NCBI GenBank assembly: GCA_965215535.1
Contig: OZ244063.1
Span: 2,790,001 to 2,854,000, forward strand
Length of the DNA stretch: 64,000 bases
Direction of reading: 5' to 3'
From: Bin94 sp965215535
GTDB taxonomy: Bacteria > Gemmatimonadota > Gemmatimonadetes > Longimicrobiales > Gaopeijiaceae
The position numbers and the translations under genes were made by a program. The notes below the pieces were generated by a model that saw only the letters and a list, made by a program, of their open reading frames with translations, had not been told where the DNA came from and did not search any database. Shown here piece by piece: positions 26,469 through 35,953 of this stretch (its first letter is position 1; each line of letters opens with the position of its first letter).

Positions 26469-27224
26469 TCAGGGATCGAATCCCAACGGTTCCAGGCGCA
26501 CCGCAGGACGATCCAGCGCGACCGCGGCCGTGGCGCCCCCCGCACAGGGTACACTTCCCAGAACCCACCGGCCCGGATCCTCCGGGAGATCGCCTGCGTC
26601 GAGCAGAGCCTGACAGGCATCGGGTGCAGCGTCCACCGAGAAGCTGCGGAGGGGGTGGGTCAGCCCGACTCCAAGCCCCTTCAGAAAGGCCTCCTTGCGC
26701 GTCCAGAGCCGAAAGAAGTGCGCAGTCCGTTCGGGTTCCTCCGTCGCGAGCAGCCGCGCCGCTTCGTCGGGGGCCAGACGCCGCCGCGCAATTCGCTCGA
26801 TCCGGGGAACGGGGCGAATCGCCTCGATATCGATTCCCAGTCTGCCTTCGCGCGTCACCCCAATCAGAATGCGTTCGCCCGAGTGGGATTGATTGAAGGC
26901 GGGGCCGCCGGGAACGAAGGGCTTGCCGAAGCGGCCCAGGTGGAAGCGCACCGCCCCGGGATGAATCTTCTGAATGTGTCCGAGGACGCGCCGCAGGAGG
27001 GCCTGCGCCATTGTGTAGCGACGCCGGTGGCGATGATAGAGGAATCGGTCCGCGCGACTCTTCTCGCGGTCGGAGAGGAGAGACCGGGCACGCTGCAGAG
27101 CGGATTCGGAGGCCGTGAGGGAGCCCTCCCAGATCCTGACGGTGGCCGGGCGGGGGTGCGAATCAGGGCGCTTCGCGGTGCAGCCGACATTTGGCCATTT
27201 TCGGAGCTCGCCGGAGTTATCCAC
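26469..27224 (-). CDS. 4'-phosphopantetheinyl transferase, Sfp type
   Basis: It attaches the phosphopantetheine arm of CoA to carrier proteins. The Sfp signatures are in order: R(..)YH.HRRRYTMAQALLRRVL, GKPFVPGGPAFNQSHSGE, GIDIEAIRP (Mg-binding) and FFRLWTRKEAFLKGLG. At 251 residues it is full length for the two-lobed Sfp group. It overlaps the upstream small gene by 8 bp, so the two form an operon. No polyketide or peptide synthetase is in the window, so the carrier protein is encoded elsewhere. Confidence 0.88.
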   Translation of the reverse strand: MDNSGELRKWPNVGCTAKRPDSHPRPATVRIWEGSLTASESALQRARSLLSDREKSRADRFLYHRHRRRYTMAQALLRRVLGHIQKIHPGAVRFHLGRFGKPFVPGGPAFNQSHSGERILIGVTREGRLGIDIEAIRPVPRIERIARRRLAPDEAARLLATEEPERTAHFFRLWTRKEAFLKGLGVGLTHPLRSFSVDAAPDACQALLDAGDLPEDPGRWVLGSVPCAGGATAAVALDRPAVRLEPLGFDP

Positions 27225-27654
27225 GACTTGTCAAAACCAGCCAGTCGCGCGTCGCGCTCTGTGCCCGCGACGGCTTCGGCGGCAGCGAAATCAGCACCGC
27301 CGGCGCCCGCGTCGGTTCCGGAAGGTAGAGCACCATGTCGGTGGGCGCGCCAGGGGCCGCAAAGGGTCGGGCGCGTCCCTTCCTGTCCACCGCCACCGCC
27401 TTGCCGGGCGCAGCAAGCCGGGCAATGAAGAGCGCATAGTCGCGCCAGGCGGTCAGCGGTTCGGCTTCGCCCCCGGCAATGGACGGAACCAGAGTCTTGC
27501 CGTAATATGCAACCCCTTCCGCATACCGCTCGGGGTTCTGCTGCTGGAGGCGGCGCAGTTGCTCGCGGCATCCGCCCCGCGGGTCGTGGGCGCCGCTCTC
27601 GGCGATGGCCCGGTTCAGGCGCTCGTCGGCGATCTGGCTGGCTTCGGCGGACAT
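27217..27654 (-). CDS. Small protein of unknown function upstream of the Sfp-type transferase
   Basis: ATG 27654 opens a 145-residue frame. It has a charged helical N-terminus (ERLNRAIAES, CREQLRRLQQQNPERYAEGVAYYGKTLVP) and a beta-rich C-terminus (TDMVLYLPEPTRAPAVLISLPPKP). No family recognised, no signal peptide, no membrane segment. The overlap with the transferase suggests coupled expression. AGGAG lies about 12 bases upstream. Confidence 0.6.
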   Translation of the reverse strand: MSAEASQIADERLNRAIAESGAHDPRGGCREQLRRLQQQNPERYAEGVAYYGKTLVPSIAGGEAEPLTAWRDYALFIARLAAPGKAVAVDRKGRARPFAAPGAPTDMVLYLPEPTRAPAVLISLPPKPSRAQSATRDWLVLTSRG

Positions 27655-27760
27655 GGTGGAGGGTGAAGCTCCTGACAATGAATGCGGCGACTGCGTGGCG
27701 GCCCGCCCCCTTCCCGACAGATGGACCGGATTAGAGTAACCGGAGAGAGCGAGGAGACCA

Positions 27761-28309
27761 ATGCAGACAGAATCCTTCCATGATCGGCACCTGACATCCG
27801 CCGAGGAGCCGCTGGAGCTCTCCTGGGAGGTCTTTGGCGAACTCTGCCGCGCTCTGGCGCTCCGGGTGGCGCGCGCCTGCGACCCCGAAGTGGTGATCGG
27901 GATTGCCCGCGCCGGCGTCATTCCGGGGGCCGTCATCGCCTCGATGATGCGCCGCGACTTCCACTCCATCGAGATCTCGCGCCGCGAACAGGGGCAGGTG
28001 GTGCGACGGCGTCCCTCGATTCTCTCGGCTGCGCCCCGCCAGGCGCGGGGAAGGCGCGTTCTGGTCGTGGACGAGATCACCACCTCGGGCGACACGATGC
28101 GCCTCGCCCTTGCGGCTCTGCGCGAGATCGAACCGGCAGAGATCCGCACCGCCACCTGCTTTGTGCGGCCCGGTGGCTACCAGCCCGATTTCCATGCGCT
28201 GGCCACCGCCGCCCCCCTGGTCTATCCATGGGACCGGAAGATCTTCGCTTCAGGCGACCTGATCGTGAATCCGCGCTACGACCCCTCGCATCCGCGCCTC
28301 GACGGATAA
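27761..28309 (+). CDS. Phosphoribosyltransferase-domain protein
   Basis: The PRPP-binding loop VLVVDEITTSGDTM (two acidic residues then the TSGDT phosphate loop) and the early hood segment VIGIARAGVIPGAVIASMM are typical of type I phosphoribosyltransferases, closest in look to xanthine/hypoxanthine PRTases. At 182 residues it is normal. The tail WDRKIFASGDLIVNPRY is less usual. It probably salvages purine bases or acts on a nucleobase. It is divergent from the Sfp operon. Confidence 0.8.
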   Translation: MQTESFHDRHLTSAEEPLELSWEVFGELCRALALRVARACDPEVVIGIARAGVIPGAVIASMMRRDFHSIEISRREQGQVVRRRPSILSAAPRQARGRRVLVVDEITTSGDTMRLALAALREIEPAEIRTATCFVRPGGYQPDFHALATAAPLVYPWDRKIFASGDLIVNPRYDPSHPRLDG

Positions 28310-28381
28310 GCCGCTTCCCCACTTTTCGGTGCGCAGCGGCATGATCGCAACCCGCCCTGTCACACCGAGCGGTCGGTTCCC

Positions 28382-29635
28382 CTATTCTCCGCTTGCCATG
28401 GCGTTGAGAAATCCGTAGTTGTGGCGATAGCGCGACATGCGCTCGATCAGGAACTCGGTTGCCTCAGCTTCGGGCATCTGTCCCAGGAAGTTGCGCAGCA
28501 GGTAGACCCGGTTGAGCTCCTTTTCGGTCAGCAAAAGCTCTTCGCGCCGGGTGCCCGAACGGTTCAGGTCGATGGCCGGAAAGACGCGCCGCTCGGCGAT
28601 TTCGCGGCTCAGCACCAGCTCCATGTTGCCCGTTCCCTTGAATTCCTCGAAGATCACCTCGTCCATGCGGCTGCCCGTCTCGATGAGGCAGGTGGCGATC
28701 ATCGTCAGGGAGCCGCCCTCGTGGATGTTGCGCGCCGATCCGAAGAAGCGTTTCGGCCTGGCCAGGGCATTGGCCGCGACGCCCCCCGAAAGCAGTCGGC
28801 CCGATTGGGGCGCCAGGAGATTGTAGGCGCGCGCCAGCCGGGTGATGGAATCCAGGAGCAGCACCACATCGCGCCCGAGCTCGACCTGCCGCCGGGCCCG
28901 GGCCAGCGCCATCTCGGCGACCTGGCGATGGTGCGCAGCGGGTTCGTCGAAGGTGGATGCAATGACCTCGCCGCCGACGCTCTCGCGCATTTCGGTGACC
29001 TCTTCGGGGCGTTCGTCGATCAGGAGCACAATCAGCCCGACATCGGGGTGGTGCGAGCAGATGGCCTGACCGATATCGCGCAGAATCGTCGTCTTGCCGG
29101 CCTTGGGCGGCGACACGATCAGGCCGCGCTGCCCCATTCCCAGTGGCGCAATCAGGTCGATCATGCGCACGGTGAGTTCGCTCCCCGGAGCCTCCAGGCG
29201 CAGCCGCCGGTTGGGGTGGCAGGGGCGCAAATCCTCGAAGACGGGCCGCTCTGCGAGCGCTGAGGGCGCCATTCCATTCACCTCGTCGATCGCGACCAGC
29301 CCCAGATCGCGCTCGGCGCGCCTGGAGATGCGCACTGCGCCCTCGACGCTGTCGCCCCGGCGCAGCCCGCTGGAGTCGATCATTCCCCGGGAGACGTAGA
29401 TGTCGTCCGGACCGGCGAGGTAATTCCAGGCCGGCGAACGCAGGAATCCGTATCCATCCGGCATGATGTCCAGGGCACCGAAGCCGTTGGGCGCCTCGCC
29501 CCGCCGCGTGAGCTCCTGATGGATGCGGGCAACCAGCTCCTGCCGACTGCGGGCCGGAGGTCCGGGAATCTCGAGCGCCGCCGCGCGGTCGCGCAGGTCG
29601 GCAATGGTGCTATTCTTCAGTTTGGCAATGTCCAT
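28382..29635 (-). CDS. rho: Transcription termination factor Rho
   Basis: An N-terminal Rho_N helix (MDIAKLKNSTIADLRDRAA) precedes the RNA-binding OSB domain (DIMPDGYGFLRSP.WNYLAGPDDIYVS). The RecA-type ATPase follows: RGLIVSPPKAGKTTILRDIGQ (Walker A), LIVLLIDERPEEVTEM (Walker B), Q-loop DSITRLARAYN and the arginine-finger region RVFPAIDLNRSGTRREELLL. At 417 residues it matches canonical Rho. ATG 29635 fits the family start. It is divergent from a small unknown gene, leaving 223 bp that should contain both promoters. Confidence 0.96.
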   Translation of the reverse strand: MDIAKLKNSTIADLRDRAAALEIPGPPARSRQELVARIHQELTRRGEAPNGFGALDIMPDGYGFLRSPAWNYLAGPDDIYVSRGMIDSSGLRRGDSVEGAVRISRRAERDLGLVAIDEVNGMAPSALAERPVFEDLRPCHPNRRLRLEAPGSELTVRMIDLIAPLGMGQRGLIVSPPKAGKTTILRDIGQAICSHHPDVGLIVLLIDERPEEVTEMRESVGGEVIASTFDEPAAHHRQVAEMALARARRQVELGRDVVLLLDSITRLARAYNLLAPQSGRLLSGGVAANALARPKRFFGSARNIHEGGSLTMIATCLIETGSRMDEVIFEEFKGTGNMELVLSREIAERRVFPAIDLNRSGTRREELLLTEKELNRVYLLRNFLGQMPEAEATEFLIERMSRYRHNYGFLNAMASGE

Positions 29636-29858
29636 GGGGGGAAACCGGGCACCCTTGCTGCAACGATGACATTCCGGAAATCCGGGCCGTTGCATGGGGC
29701 ACGCGCTGTGCCGGATGGCGCAGGGAAGAGGCCGAAGGGCCGAAATGGGAAGAAACTCGCGGTCGGCCGTCAGGACGATGCATGGCAGAGCGGGACGGCC
29801 GCTTCATGTGACAACGATTGCAATACAGGGGCCGATGGGTCAAGGCCGGAGAGAGGCG

Positions 29859-30215
29859 ATGGCGCGGCACAACCGAAATGCGGAGGGGCGGGATCAGGTC
29901 GGCTTCGGGTACAAAATCAGCTATCCGCCCGACTGGCTCGACCGGATTCGCGTGGCTCGCACCCTTCCCTCGGGGCGCCGCTCGACCTGCACCCTCTTTC
30001 GCAATCCCTTGCGGACCCCCCAGGACGATCCCGGTCAGCGGATCCGCCTCCGCCTCGAATCGCCGGAGCAGGGCCTGAAGCTGGAGACGGTGATTCGCGC
30101 CCACCCCGAATCGATGCGCGAGATCACCCTTGAATGGCGTCACCCGCAGAGCTCTGCCCCGGTCATCTTTATTTTGGGCGCCTTTCCGGTCAAGAGCGTT
30201 CGCTACCTTGCATGA
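29859..30215 (+). CDS. Small protein of unknown function
   Basis: ATG 29859 has GGAGAGAGG just upstream. The 118 residues contain GFGYKISYPPDWLDRIRVARTLPS and LRLESPEQGLKLETVIRAHPES. The predicted character is mixed alpha/beta without signal or membrane segment. No family recognised. It precedes the Mla-like operon on the same strand by 66 bp. Confidence 0.5.
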   Translation: MARHNRNAEGRDQVGFGYKISYPPDWLDRIRVARTLPSGRRSTCTLFRNPLRTPQDDPGQRIRLRLESPEQGLKLETVIRAHPESMREITLEWRHPQSSAPVIFILGAFPVKSVRYLA

Positions 30216-30281
30216 TTCGATCTTTCCGGGGGTCCGTGGAGTCCGATTGACCCGCCCGATCCCCGATCGACAGCTTTGACC

Positions 30282-31064
30282 ATGGTGGACCGCATTCTGC
30301 AACCCTTCGCCGAGCTGGGCACCCGCACCATCGCCCTTCTGGAGGAACTCGGACGCGCCACGGGGCTCTTTCTGAGCTCCTTCCGCTCGCTCGGCAATGT
30401 CGGCATCTGGCTTCCCAATCTGCTTCCGGAAATGGCGCGGATCGGGGTGGCCTCGGTGCCGATTGCGCTCTTCATCGCGACCTTCACCGGCATCGTCATG
30501 GCGCTTCAGGCCTCCTACACCCTGACCGGAACCATTCCCGTCTATTTTGTGGGCACCCTGGTCGGCAAGACGATGATTCTCGAGCTCGGCCCGGTCCTGA
30601 CCGCCCTCACCCTGGCCGGGCGCGTCGGAGCCAACATCTCGGCCGAGCTCGGCACCATGCGCGTCACCGAACAGGTCGATGCCCTCGAAACGCTGGCCTA
30701 CGATCCGCTTGCCTATCTGGTCATTCCCCGCATCCTTGCCGCCGTGTTCATGTTTCCGATCGTGGTGCTTCTGGCCATGGCGATCGGAATCATCTCGGGG
30801 TGGGTGACGGCGCTTCAGCTTCTGGAGATGTCGTCGCCCGAGTTCGTCAAGGGACTGCGCCTGTTCTTCGAACCGTGGGATGTCTGGTTCGCGGTCATCA
30901 AGTCGCTTTCATTCGGAGCGGTCGTGACCGGGGTGGGGTGCTACTTCGGGTTGCGAACCGAGGGGGGCGCCGAGGGCGTGGGACGGAGCGCGACCCGGAC
31001 GGTCGTGGTGGCCAGCATGCTGATCCTCTGCCTGGACGCCTTCTGGGCGGCCGTGCTTCTGTAG
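30282..31064 (+). CDS. mlaE: MlaE-family ABC permease
   Basis: Five or so membrane helices and the MlaE core (ASVPIALFIATFTGIVMALQ, LGPVLTALTLAGRVGANISAELGTMRVTEQVDALETL) identify the permease of the Mla phospholipid transporter. The family moves phospholipids between the inner and outer membranes. The ATPase (31074) and the MCE protein (31926) follow immediately, giving the permease-ATPase-MCE order expected. No MlaB or MlaC is present in the window. Confidence 0.92.
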   Translation: MVDRILQPFAELGTRTIALLEELGRATGLFLSSFRSLGNVGIWLPNLLPEMARIGVASVPIALFIATFTGIVMALQASYTLTGTIPVYFVGTLVGKTMILELGPVLTALTLAGRVGANISAELGTMRVTEQVDALETLAYDPLAYLVIPRILAAVFMFPIVVLLAMAIGIISGWVTALQLLEMSSPEFVKGLRLFFEPWDVWFAVIKSLSFGAVVTGVGCYFGLRTEGGAEGVGRSATRTVVVASMLILCLDAFWAAVLL

Positions 31065-31073
31065 GCCGGCGGC

Positions 31074-31856
31074 GTGGGCATTGTGCTCGAGGATGTGCGC
31101 AAGTCCTTCGGCGCGCACAGGGTGCTGCGGGGCTTCACCCTGCCGGTGGCGGACGGCGAAACGGCGGCGATCGTGGGCCCCTCGGGGAGTGGCAAGTCGG
31201 TTCTGCTCAAGCATCTGGTCGGACTTCTGACCCCCGATTCGGGATCGGTGACGGTCGATGGCGTGGAAGTGTCGGAGCTGAGGGGGCGCGATCTGAATCG
31301 TCTGCGCAGACGGGTCGGCTATGTCTTCCAGTTTGCGGCTCTCTTCGATTCGATGACGGTTGCCGGGAATGTGGGCATGGGATTGCGCAGGGTTGCAGGG
31401 TGGGACCGGCGCCGGATCGCGGCGCGCGTGGAGGAGTGTCTGGCGCTCGTCGAGCTTTCGGGCATGGGCGACCTGAGCCCGGCGCAGCTCAGCGGAGGCC
31501 AGCGCAAGCGGGCCGGACTGGCGCGCGCAATCGCCCCGTCGCCGCGCTATCTCCTCTACGACGAGCCGACCACCGGATTGGACCCGGTCACCACGGCGGT
31601 CATCGACCGTCTTATACTCCGTATGCGCGACGAGCTTGGCGTGACCGGCCTGGTCGTGACGCACGACATGACGAGCGCCTTTCGGGTTGCCGACCGGATT
31701 ACCATGCTGCACGCCGGAAGGGCGCGCTTTACAGGCACCCCCACCGAGGTCAGGGCCGCCACCGACCCCGTGCTGCGCGGCTTCGTCGAGGGCGATCCCG
31801 ATCTCTATTTCGGTGCCGCAGCCGCGCCCGGGACCGACCCCGCAGGGGATCGCTGA
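31074..31856 (+). CDS. mlaF: MlaF-family ABC transporter ATPase
   Basis: It has Walker A GPSGSGKSVLLKHL, Q-loop YVFQFAALFDSMTV, signature LSGGQRKRAGLARAI, Walker B YLLYDEPTTGLDPV and the switch His in VVTHDM. Its DSMTV...VGMGLRR context is that of MlaF. It energises the MlaE permease 9 bp upstream. The start is GTG 31074; a second GTG at 31083 is possible. Confidence 0.92.
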   Translation: MGIVLEDVRKSFGAHRVLRGFTLPVADGETAAIVGPSGSGKSVLLKHLVGLLTPDSGSVTVDGVEVSELRGRDLNRLRRRVGYVFQFAALFDSMTVAGNVGMGLRRVAGWDRRRIAARVEECLALVELSGMGDLSPAQLSGGQRKRAGLARAIAPSPRYLLYDEPTTGLDPVTTAVIDRLILRMRDELGVTGLVVTHDMTSAFRVADRITMLHAGRARFTGTPTEVRAATDPVLRGFVEGDPDLYFGAAAAPGTDPAGDR

Positions 31857-31925
31857 TTCCGGTTCGGTTCCGCCGCGGCGCGCGCCATGGACGTCAACCG
31901 CCCCAAAGGGAGGCAGAGGACCACA

Positions 31926-32912
31926 ATGGAACGAAAACGCGAGGCTCTGGTGGGATTCGTGGTGCTGCTCGGCATTGTGGTGGGGGTTGTGGGCACGATC
32001 TGGCTGCAGGGTGGCTGGCGGCGCTCCATGACCGAGCTCACCGTGGCGTCGGCCAGCGTGGGACAGTTGGTGCCAGGTGCCAGCGTGCGCTTCCGCGGAG
32101 TGGCGGTGGGGTCGGTGGAGGATGTGCGACTCGCGCCCGGGGGGGCTGCCGTGCTCTTCGATCTGAGGGTCGATCAGGGGCTGGCGCTGCCCGAGGATGC
32201 GGCCGTGCTCCTGGCTCCCGAATCATTCTTCGGAGACTGGCAGGCCGAGATCCTGAGCCGCACCGACTTTCCCCAGGGGGAATTCCTCGACTATCCGGAA
32301 GAGGGCGTGCTGCCCGGTGCCGCCCTTCCCGATTTTTCGCGCCTGACCGCCACCGCCGACGAGATCGCGCGCAATCTGACGGTGATTTCCGAGCGCTTCG
32401 AGATCGCCTTCACCGAAGAGACCGCCCTCCATCTTCGCAACGCCATCGAAAATATCGGGCTCCTCAGCGATGGCCTGAACGAAATTATTGTGCAGCAGGC
32501 AGAGCGCTTCGAGGATGTGGCGAGTGGCGTCAACAGCTCGGCCGCAGAGCTGGGAGCGGCGGCCAGCGCGGTGCGCACCTCCTTTGCGCGGATCGATTCG
32601 ATGATCGTGGCCTTCAATCTGGGTTCGATCATGTCCGATGCCGAGGCGAGCGCCGCCAATGTGCGCGTGATTACCGAAGAGATGAGCACGGCGCTGGTCG
32701 AGGTTCGCCTGGCGGCGGCCCGCGCCGATTCCGCATTTCTTCATCTCAATGGACTGATGGCGGCGGTCGAGGGGGGCGAAGGCTCGCTGGGGCGGTTGCT
32801 GGGCGATCCGGAACTCGCGAACAACGCGGCTGCGGCGATCGCCGATATCCGGATGCTTTTGGCCGATATTCAGGAGAATCCGAGGAAATATCTGAGTCTG
32901 TCGATCTTCTGA
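31926..32912 (+). CDS. mlaD: MCE-domain lipid-binding protein (MlaD-like)
   Basis: ATG 31926 has AGAGG six bases upstream and begins with one transmembrane helix (EALVGFVVLLGIVVGVVGTIW). The MCE domain follows (LVPGASVRFRGVAVGSVEDVRL), then a long helical tail (about residues 150-320) like other single-MCE proteins that form hexameric rings bridging the periplasm. It forms a complex with the MlaE and MlaF products directly upstream. ATG 31887 is a possible earlier start. Confidence 0.88.
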   Translation: MERKREALVGFVVLLGIVVGVVGTIWLQGGWRRSMTELTVASASVGQLVPGASVRFRGVAVGSVEDVRLAPGGAAVLFDLRVDQGLALPEDAAVLLAPESFFGDWQAEILSRTDFPQGEFLDYPEEGVLPGAALPDFSRLTATADEIARNLTVISERFEIAFTEETALHLRNAIENIGLLSDGLNEIIVQQAERFEDVASGVNSSAAELGAAASAVRTSFARIDSMIVAFNLGSIMSDAEASAANVRVITEEMSTALVEVRLAAARADSAFLHLNGLMAAVEGGEGSLGRLLGDPELANNAAAAIADIRMLLADIQENPRKYLSLSIF

Positions 32913-32926
32913 CCGGGGGAATGGGA

Positions 32927-33370
32927 ATGAATGGCGCACAGGAAGAGAGAATCGCGCGGAGTGCAGGTGGGGTGGTGGTGAGAGCGCTGGCCGGCGAGTG
33001 GCACGCGCTTGTGATTCGCGACCCCTATGGCCGCTGGTCGCTCCCGAAGGGCCATATCGAGGGTGGGGAGTCGCTGCGCGAGACCGCTGTGCGCGAAGTC
33101 GAGGAAGAGACCGGAATCCGCCCCGATCACGTTGGACCGTCGCTGGGAACGATCGACTGGACCTTCCGGCAGGGAGGCGAGACGATTCACAAATACTGCA
33201 CCTTCTTCCTGATGCGCAGCCGGATCGGCGATCCCGTTCCGCAGAGCGCCGAGGGAATTACCGAATGCGCCTGGCTGCCCCTTCCCGACGCTGCGGCGCT
33301 GACCCCCTACGAAGAGATCAGCCAACTGGTGCTGCGGGCCCGCGACACAATTCTCGAGGTGGGCTGGTGA
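32927..33370 (+). CDS. NUDIX hydrolase
   Basis: The NUDIX box G(x5)E(x7)REUxEExGU is intact at GHIEGGESLRETAVREVEEETGI-type spacing around residues 38-60. The N-terminal SAGGVVVRALAGEWHALVIRD is typical of diadenosine-polyphosphate or (d)NTP pyrophosphohydrolases. It hydrolyses nucleoside diphosphates linked to X. GGGGGA lies six bases before ATG 32927 (ATG 32921 is the alternative). Its end overlaps the AI-2E permease start by 4 bp. Confidence 0.87.
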   Translation: MNGAQEERIARSAGGVVVRALAGEWHALVIRDPYGRWSLPKGHIEGGESLRETAVREVEEETGIRPDHVGPSLGTIDWTFRQGGETIHKYCTFFLMRSRIGDPVPQSAEGITECAWLPLPDAAALTPYEEISQLVLRARDTILEVGW

Positions 33371-34641
33371 GTCCGCAGGAAACGGATTCGGCATCGGCGG
33401 CGGGAAGCTGGCGCGTCCTGCAGATCGCCCTCCTGATCTTCGCCGGAGGCGCCTTCCTCTTCGAGCTGCGCGCGCTCCTCAATCCCTTCATCCTCTACTG
33501 CGTCTTCATGGTCCTGCTGATGCCCTTTCGCGGCGTCCGCGGCCACGCCCGGCTCGTCACCGTTTCCACCGTTCTTCTTGTGCTCTGGGTTCTCGCCACC
33601 GCCGGAAGCCTTCTCGCCCCCTTCTTCCTGGCGCTGGTTCTGGCCTACATCCTCGATCCGCTGACCGACCGCATCTCGGCCCATCCCCGCATTGGCCGCA
33701 GTGGCGCAATCCTCATCTTTCTGGTGCCCTTCCTGGCGCTGGGTGCGATCGTCTTCGTCTTCGGGATTCCCGAGTTGGTGCGGCAGGGACGTATGCTTGT
33801 GGCCGAAGCGCCCCTGGTGGTGGACGAGTTGGTGTCGTGGGTTCAGGGAATCTCGCCCCAAGCGCCCGGGTTCGATCTGCCCCTTGTGGACGACGCGGCG
33901 ATCGTGAGCTGGATCCAGGGGCTTGATGCCGCAGCGGTTTCGGAGTTTCTGGAGTCGCGGCGCGAAGCGCTGATGCAGCAGGCCTGGGAGGCGGTTCTGG
34001 GCCTTGGGCGCGGCGTGGCTACCCTGGCCACCGTCATTGGCTACCTGATCCTCACCCCCATCCTTACCTTCTATCTTCTGCGCGACTACGACCGCATGGT
34101 GGCGCGAATCTCCGAACTTCTACCCGGCCGCGCCCGCCGCGAGGTCGGCGAGCTGGCCCGCGACTACGACACTCTTCTGGCGCGCTATCTGCGCGGTCAG
34201 GTTGCGGCATCGCTGATCACCGGCGCCATCACCTGGATGGGGCTGCTGCTGACCGGATTTCCCTACGCTCTCCTCCTCGGCGCCATCGTGGCCGTGCTGG
34301 GGGTGATTCCCTACCTGGGGCTGGTCGTTTCGCTCATTCCCGCGATCATCATTGCTCTGGTCAGTGGCGATGTCGGCGTTTCGCTCATCAAGGTGGCGGT
34401 GGTCTATGGGGTGGCGCAGGGTCTGGAGAGCGCCGTCATCAGTCCGCGCATCGTGGGCGATTCGGTCGGTCTTCACCCGGTCTGGATCCTCTTGGCTCTT
34501 TCGCTCGGGGGATTGTACTTCGGGTTTGTCGGCCTGCTGATCGGGGTGCCGCTGGCGGTCGCGGCCAAGCTCTTCCTGGCGCGCGGCCTCGCCCGTTACC
34601 GCAACTCGGCGCTGTACAAGGAGGGCGCCCTGCATGTCTGA
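33367..34641 (+). CDS. AI-2E/PerM family membrane permease
   Basis: GTG 33367 overlaps the NUDIX stop (GTGA). About eight hydrophobic helices arranged in the PerM/YdiK pattern are visible, with a long periplasmic/cytosolic stretch (PELVRQGRMLVAEAPLVVDELV) and the conserved YLILTPILTFYLLRDYDRM and GVIPYLGLVVSLIPAIIIAL segments. Members export autoinducer-2 in E. coli or act as Na+/H+ antiporters in others. Substrate not inferable. The end overlaps TrxB by 8 bp. Confidence 0.88.
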   Translation: MSPQETDSASAAGSWRVLQIALLIFAGGAFLFELRALLNPFILYCVFMVLLMPFRGVRGHARLVTVSTVLLVLWVLATAGSLLAPFFLALVLAYILDPLTDRISAHPRIGRSGAILIFLVPFLALGAIVFVFGIPELVRQGRMLVAEAPLVVDELVSWVQGISPQAPGFDLPLVDDAAIVSWIQGLDAAAVSEFLESRREALMQQAWEAVLGLGRGVATLATVIGYLILTPILTFYLLRDYDRMVARISELLPGRARREVGELARDYDTLLARYLRGQVAASLITGAITWMGLLLTGFPYALLLGAIVAVLGVIPYLGLVVSLIPAIIIALVSGDVGVSLIKVAVVYGVAQGLESAVISPRIVGDSVGLHPVWILLALSLGGLYFGFVGLLIGVPLAVAAKLFLARGLARYRNSALYKEGALHV

Positions 34642-35635
34642 TTCCACTCTGCCCAACGGAACCTCCGCCTCGAACGACGCGGCCACCGAAAATGTGGTGA
34701 TTGTCGGCTCCGGCCCCGCCGGCTGGACCGCCGCCATCTACGCTGCGCGCGCCAACCTCAGGCCGCTCGTCTTCGAGGGAGCCGGCAGTCGCACCATGAT
34801 TCCCGGCGGACAGCTCATGTTCACCACCGACGTCGAGAACTATCCCGGCTTCCCCGACGGCATCGGCGGCATCGAGATGATGACCGACTTCAGAAAGCAG
34901 GCGCTCCGCTTCGAGACGCGCGTCGTCACCGAAGACATTGTGCAGGTGGAGTTCTCGAACCGTCCCTTCCGGCTCAGGTCGTCGGGGGGGCGCGAGGTGC
35001 AGGCGCGCACGGTGGTCGTCGCCACCGGGGCGAATGCACGCTGGCTGGGGGTTCCGGGCGAAGAGCGGCTGGCGCAGAGTGGGGGCGGGGTGTCGGCCTG
35101 TGCGGTGTGCGATGGGGCGCTGCCCTTCTTTCGCAACCAGGTGATTGCGGTGGTGGGGGGGGGCGACAGCGCCATGGAAGAGGCTCTCTACATGACAAAG
35201 TTTGCGCGCCGGGTGCTGCTCATTCATCGGCGCAAAGAGTTGAGAGCTTCGCGGATCATGCAGGAGCGGGCGCTTGCGAGCGAAAGGATCGAGGTGCTGT
35301 GGAACACCGTGGTGGACGAAGTGCTGGGTGACGAGGCGATCTCGGGGTTGCGTCTGCGCGACACCGCAAGCGGCGAAGTGCGCGAGGTCGCCGTGGGCGG
35401 ACTCTTCGTTGCGATCGGCCACGATCCCAACACGGGCTTCCTCTCTGGTCAGATCGACCTCAAGGACAACGGCTACATTCGCCTTCCCCATCCCTGGCGC
35501 ACCGAAACGAATGTGCCGGGGGTCTTTGCGGCCGGCGATGTCATGGACGACTACTACCGCCAGGCGGTCTCGGCGGCCGGAACCGGATGCATGGCCGCGC
35601 TGGAGGCGGAACGGTTTTTGGCAGCCCGCGGATAA
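34634..35635 (+). CDS. trxB: Thioredoxin reductase
   Basis: FAD-binding GSGPAGWTAAIYAARA, redox-active CAVCDGALPFF (CxxC), NADPH-binding VVGGGDSAMEEA and the C-terminal VFAAGDVMDDYYRQAVSAAGTGCMAA are all present. It reduces thioredoxin using NADPH. It ends the operon that begins with mlaE. The N-terminus has about 15 extra residues relative to typical TrxB. Confidence 0.93.
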   Translation: MSDSTLPNGTSASNDAATENVVIVGSGPAGWTAAIYAARANLRPLVFEGAGSRTMIPGGQLMFTTDVENYPGFPDGIGGIEMMTDFRKQALRFETRVVTEDIVQVEFSNRPFRLRSSGGREVQARTVVVATGANARWLGVPGEERLAQSGGGVSACAVCDGALPFFRNQVIAVVGGGDSAMEEALYMTKFARRVLLIHRRKELRASRIMQERALASERIEVLWNTVVDEVLGDEAISGLRLRDTASGEVREVAVGGLFVAIGHDPNTGFLSGQIDLKDNGYIRLPHPWRTETNVPGVFAAGDVMDDYYRQAVSAAGTGCMAALEAERFLAARG

Positions 35636-35953
35636 CATTCCCTCCCCACGAATCTGGCGCACGCCCGGGCATCCCTGGCGCCGAGGGTGCGAAGGCACGA
35701 TTTTACCGGTCTCCGCAGACGCTCGCGCACAGGCGAGAGGTCGCGTTTCACTGTAGTCAACGCTGACGCCGACGATAATCCGCTGCGGGAGGGCGAGCGT
35801 GGCAATATCCAGAGCTTTCGGAAGAAGCTGTGGATCGGGATGACAGGGTGCAGGACCAGATCCGGGCGTGGGTGGCAGACGGCGGCGACCGCTGCAGCGG
35901 CGGGGTCCTGGCCGGGATGGGGTGGTGGTGCGCGTCCGGGTTCTGTGCGATGG
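35636..35953. other. Gene-free interval downstream of trxB
   Basis: 318 bp with no frame showing protein-like features on either strand. Short frames here are arginine/proline-rich shadows. No clear terminator hairpin with a T-tract was found. Confidence 0.5.

Noticed and set aside
28310..28381. Rho-independent terminator between convergent phosphoribosyltransferase and rho genes
   Set aside because: No stable GC hairpin followed by a T-run is visible.
30800..33370. Long plus-strand frame spanning mlaE, mlaF and mlaD
   Set aside because: Only its last 148 codons (the NUDIX protein from 32927) are real. The rest overlaps three genes with intact ABC/MCE motifs and translates to low-complexity sequence.
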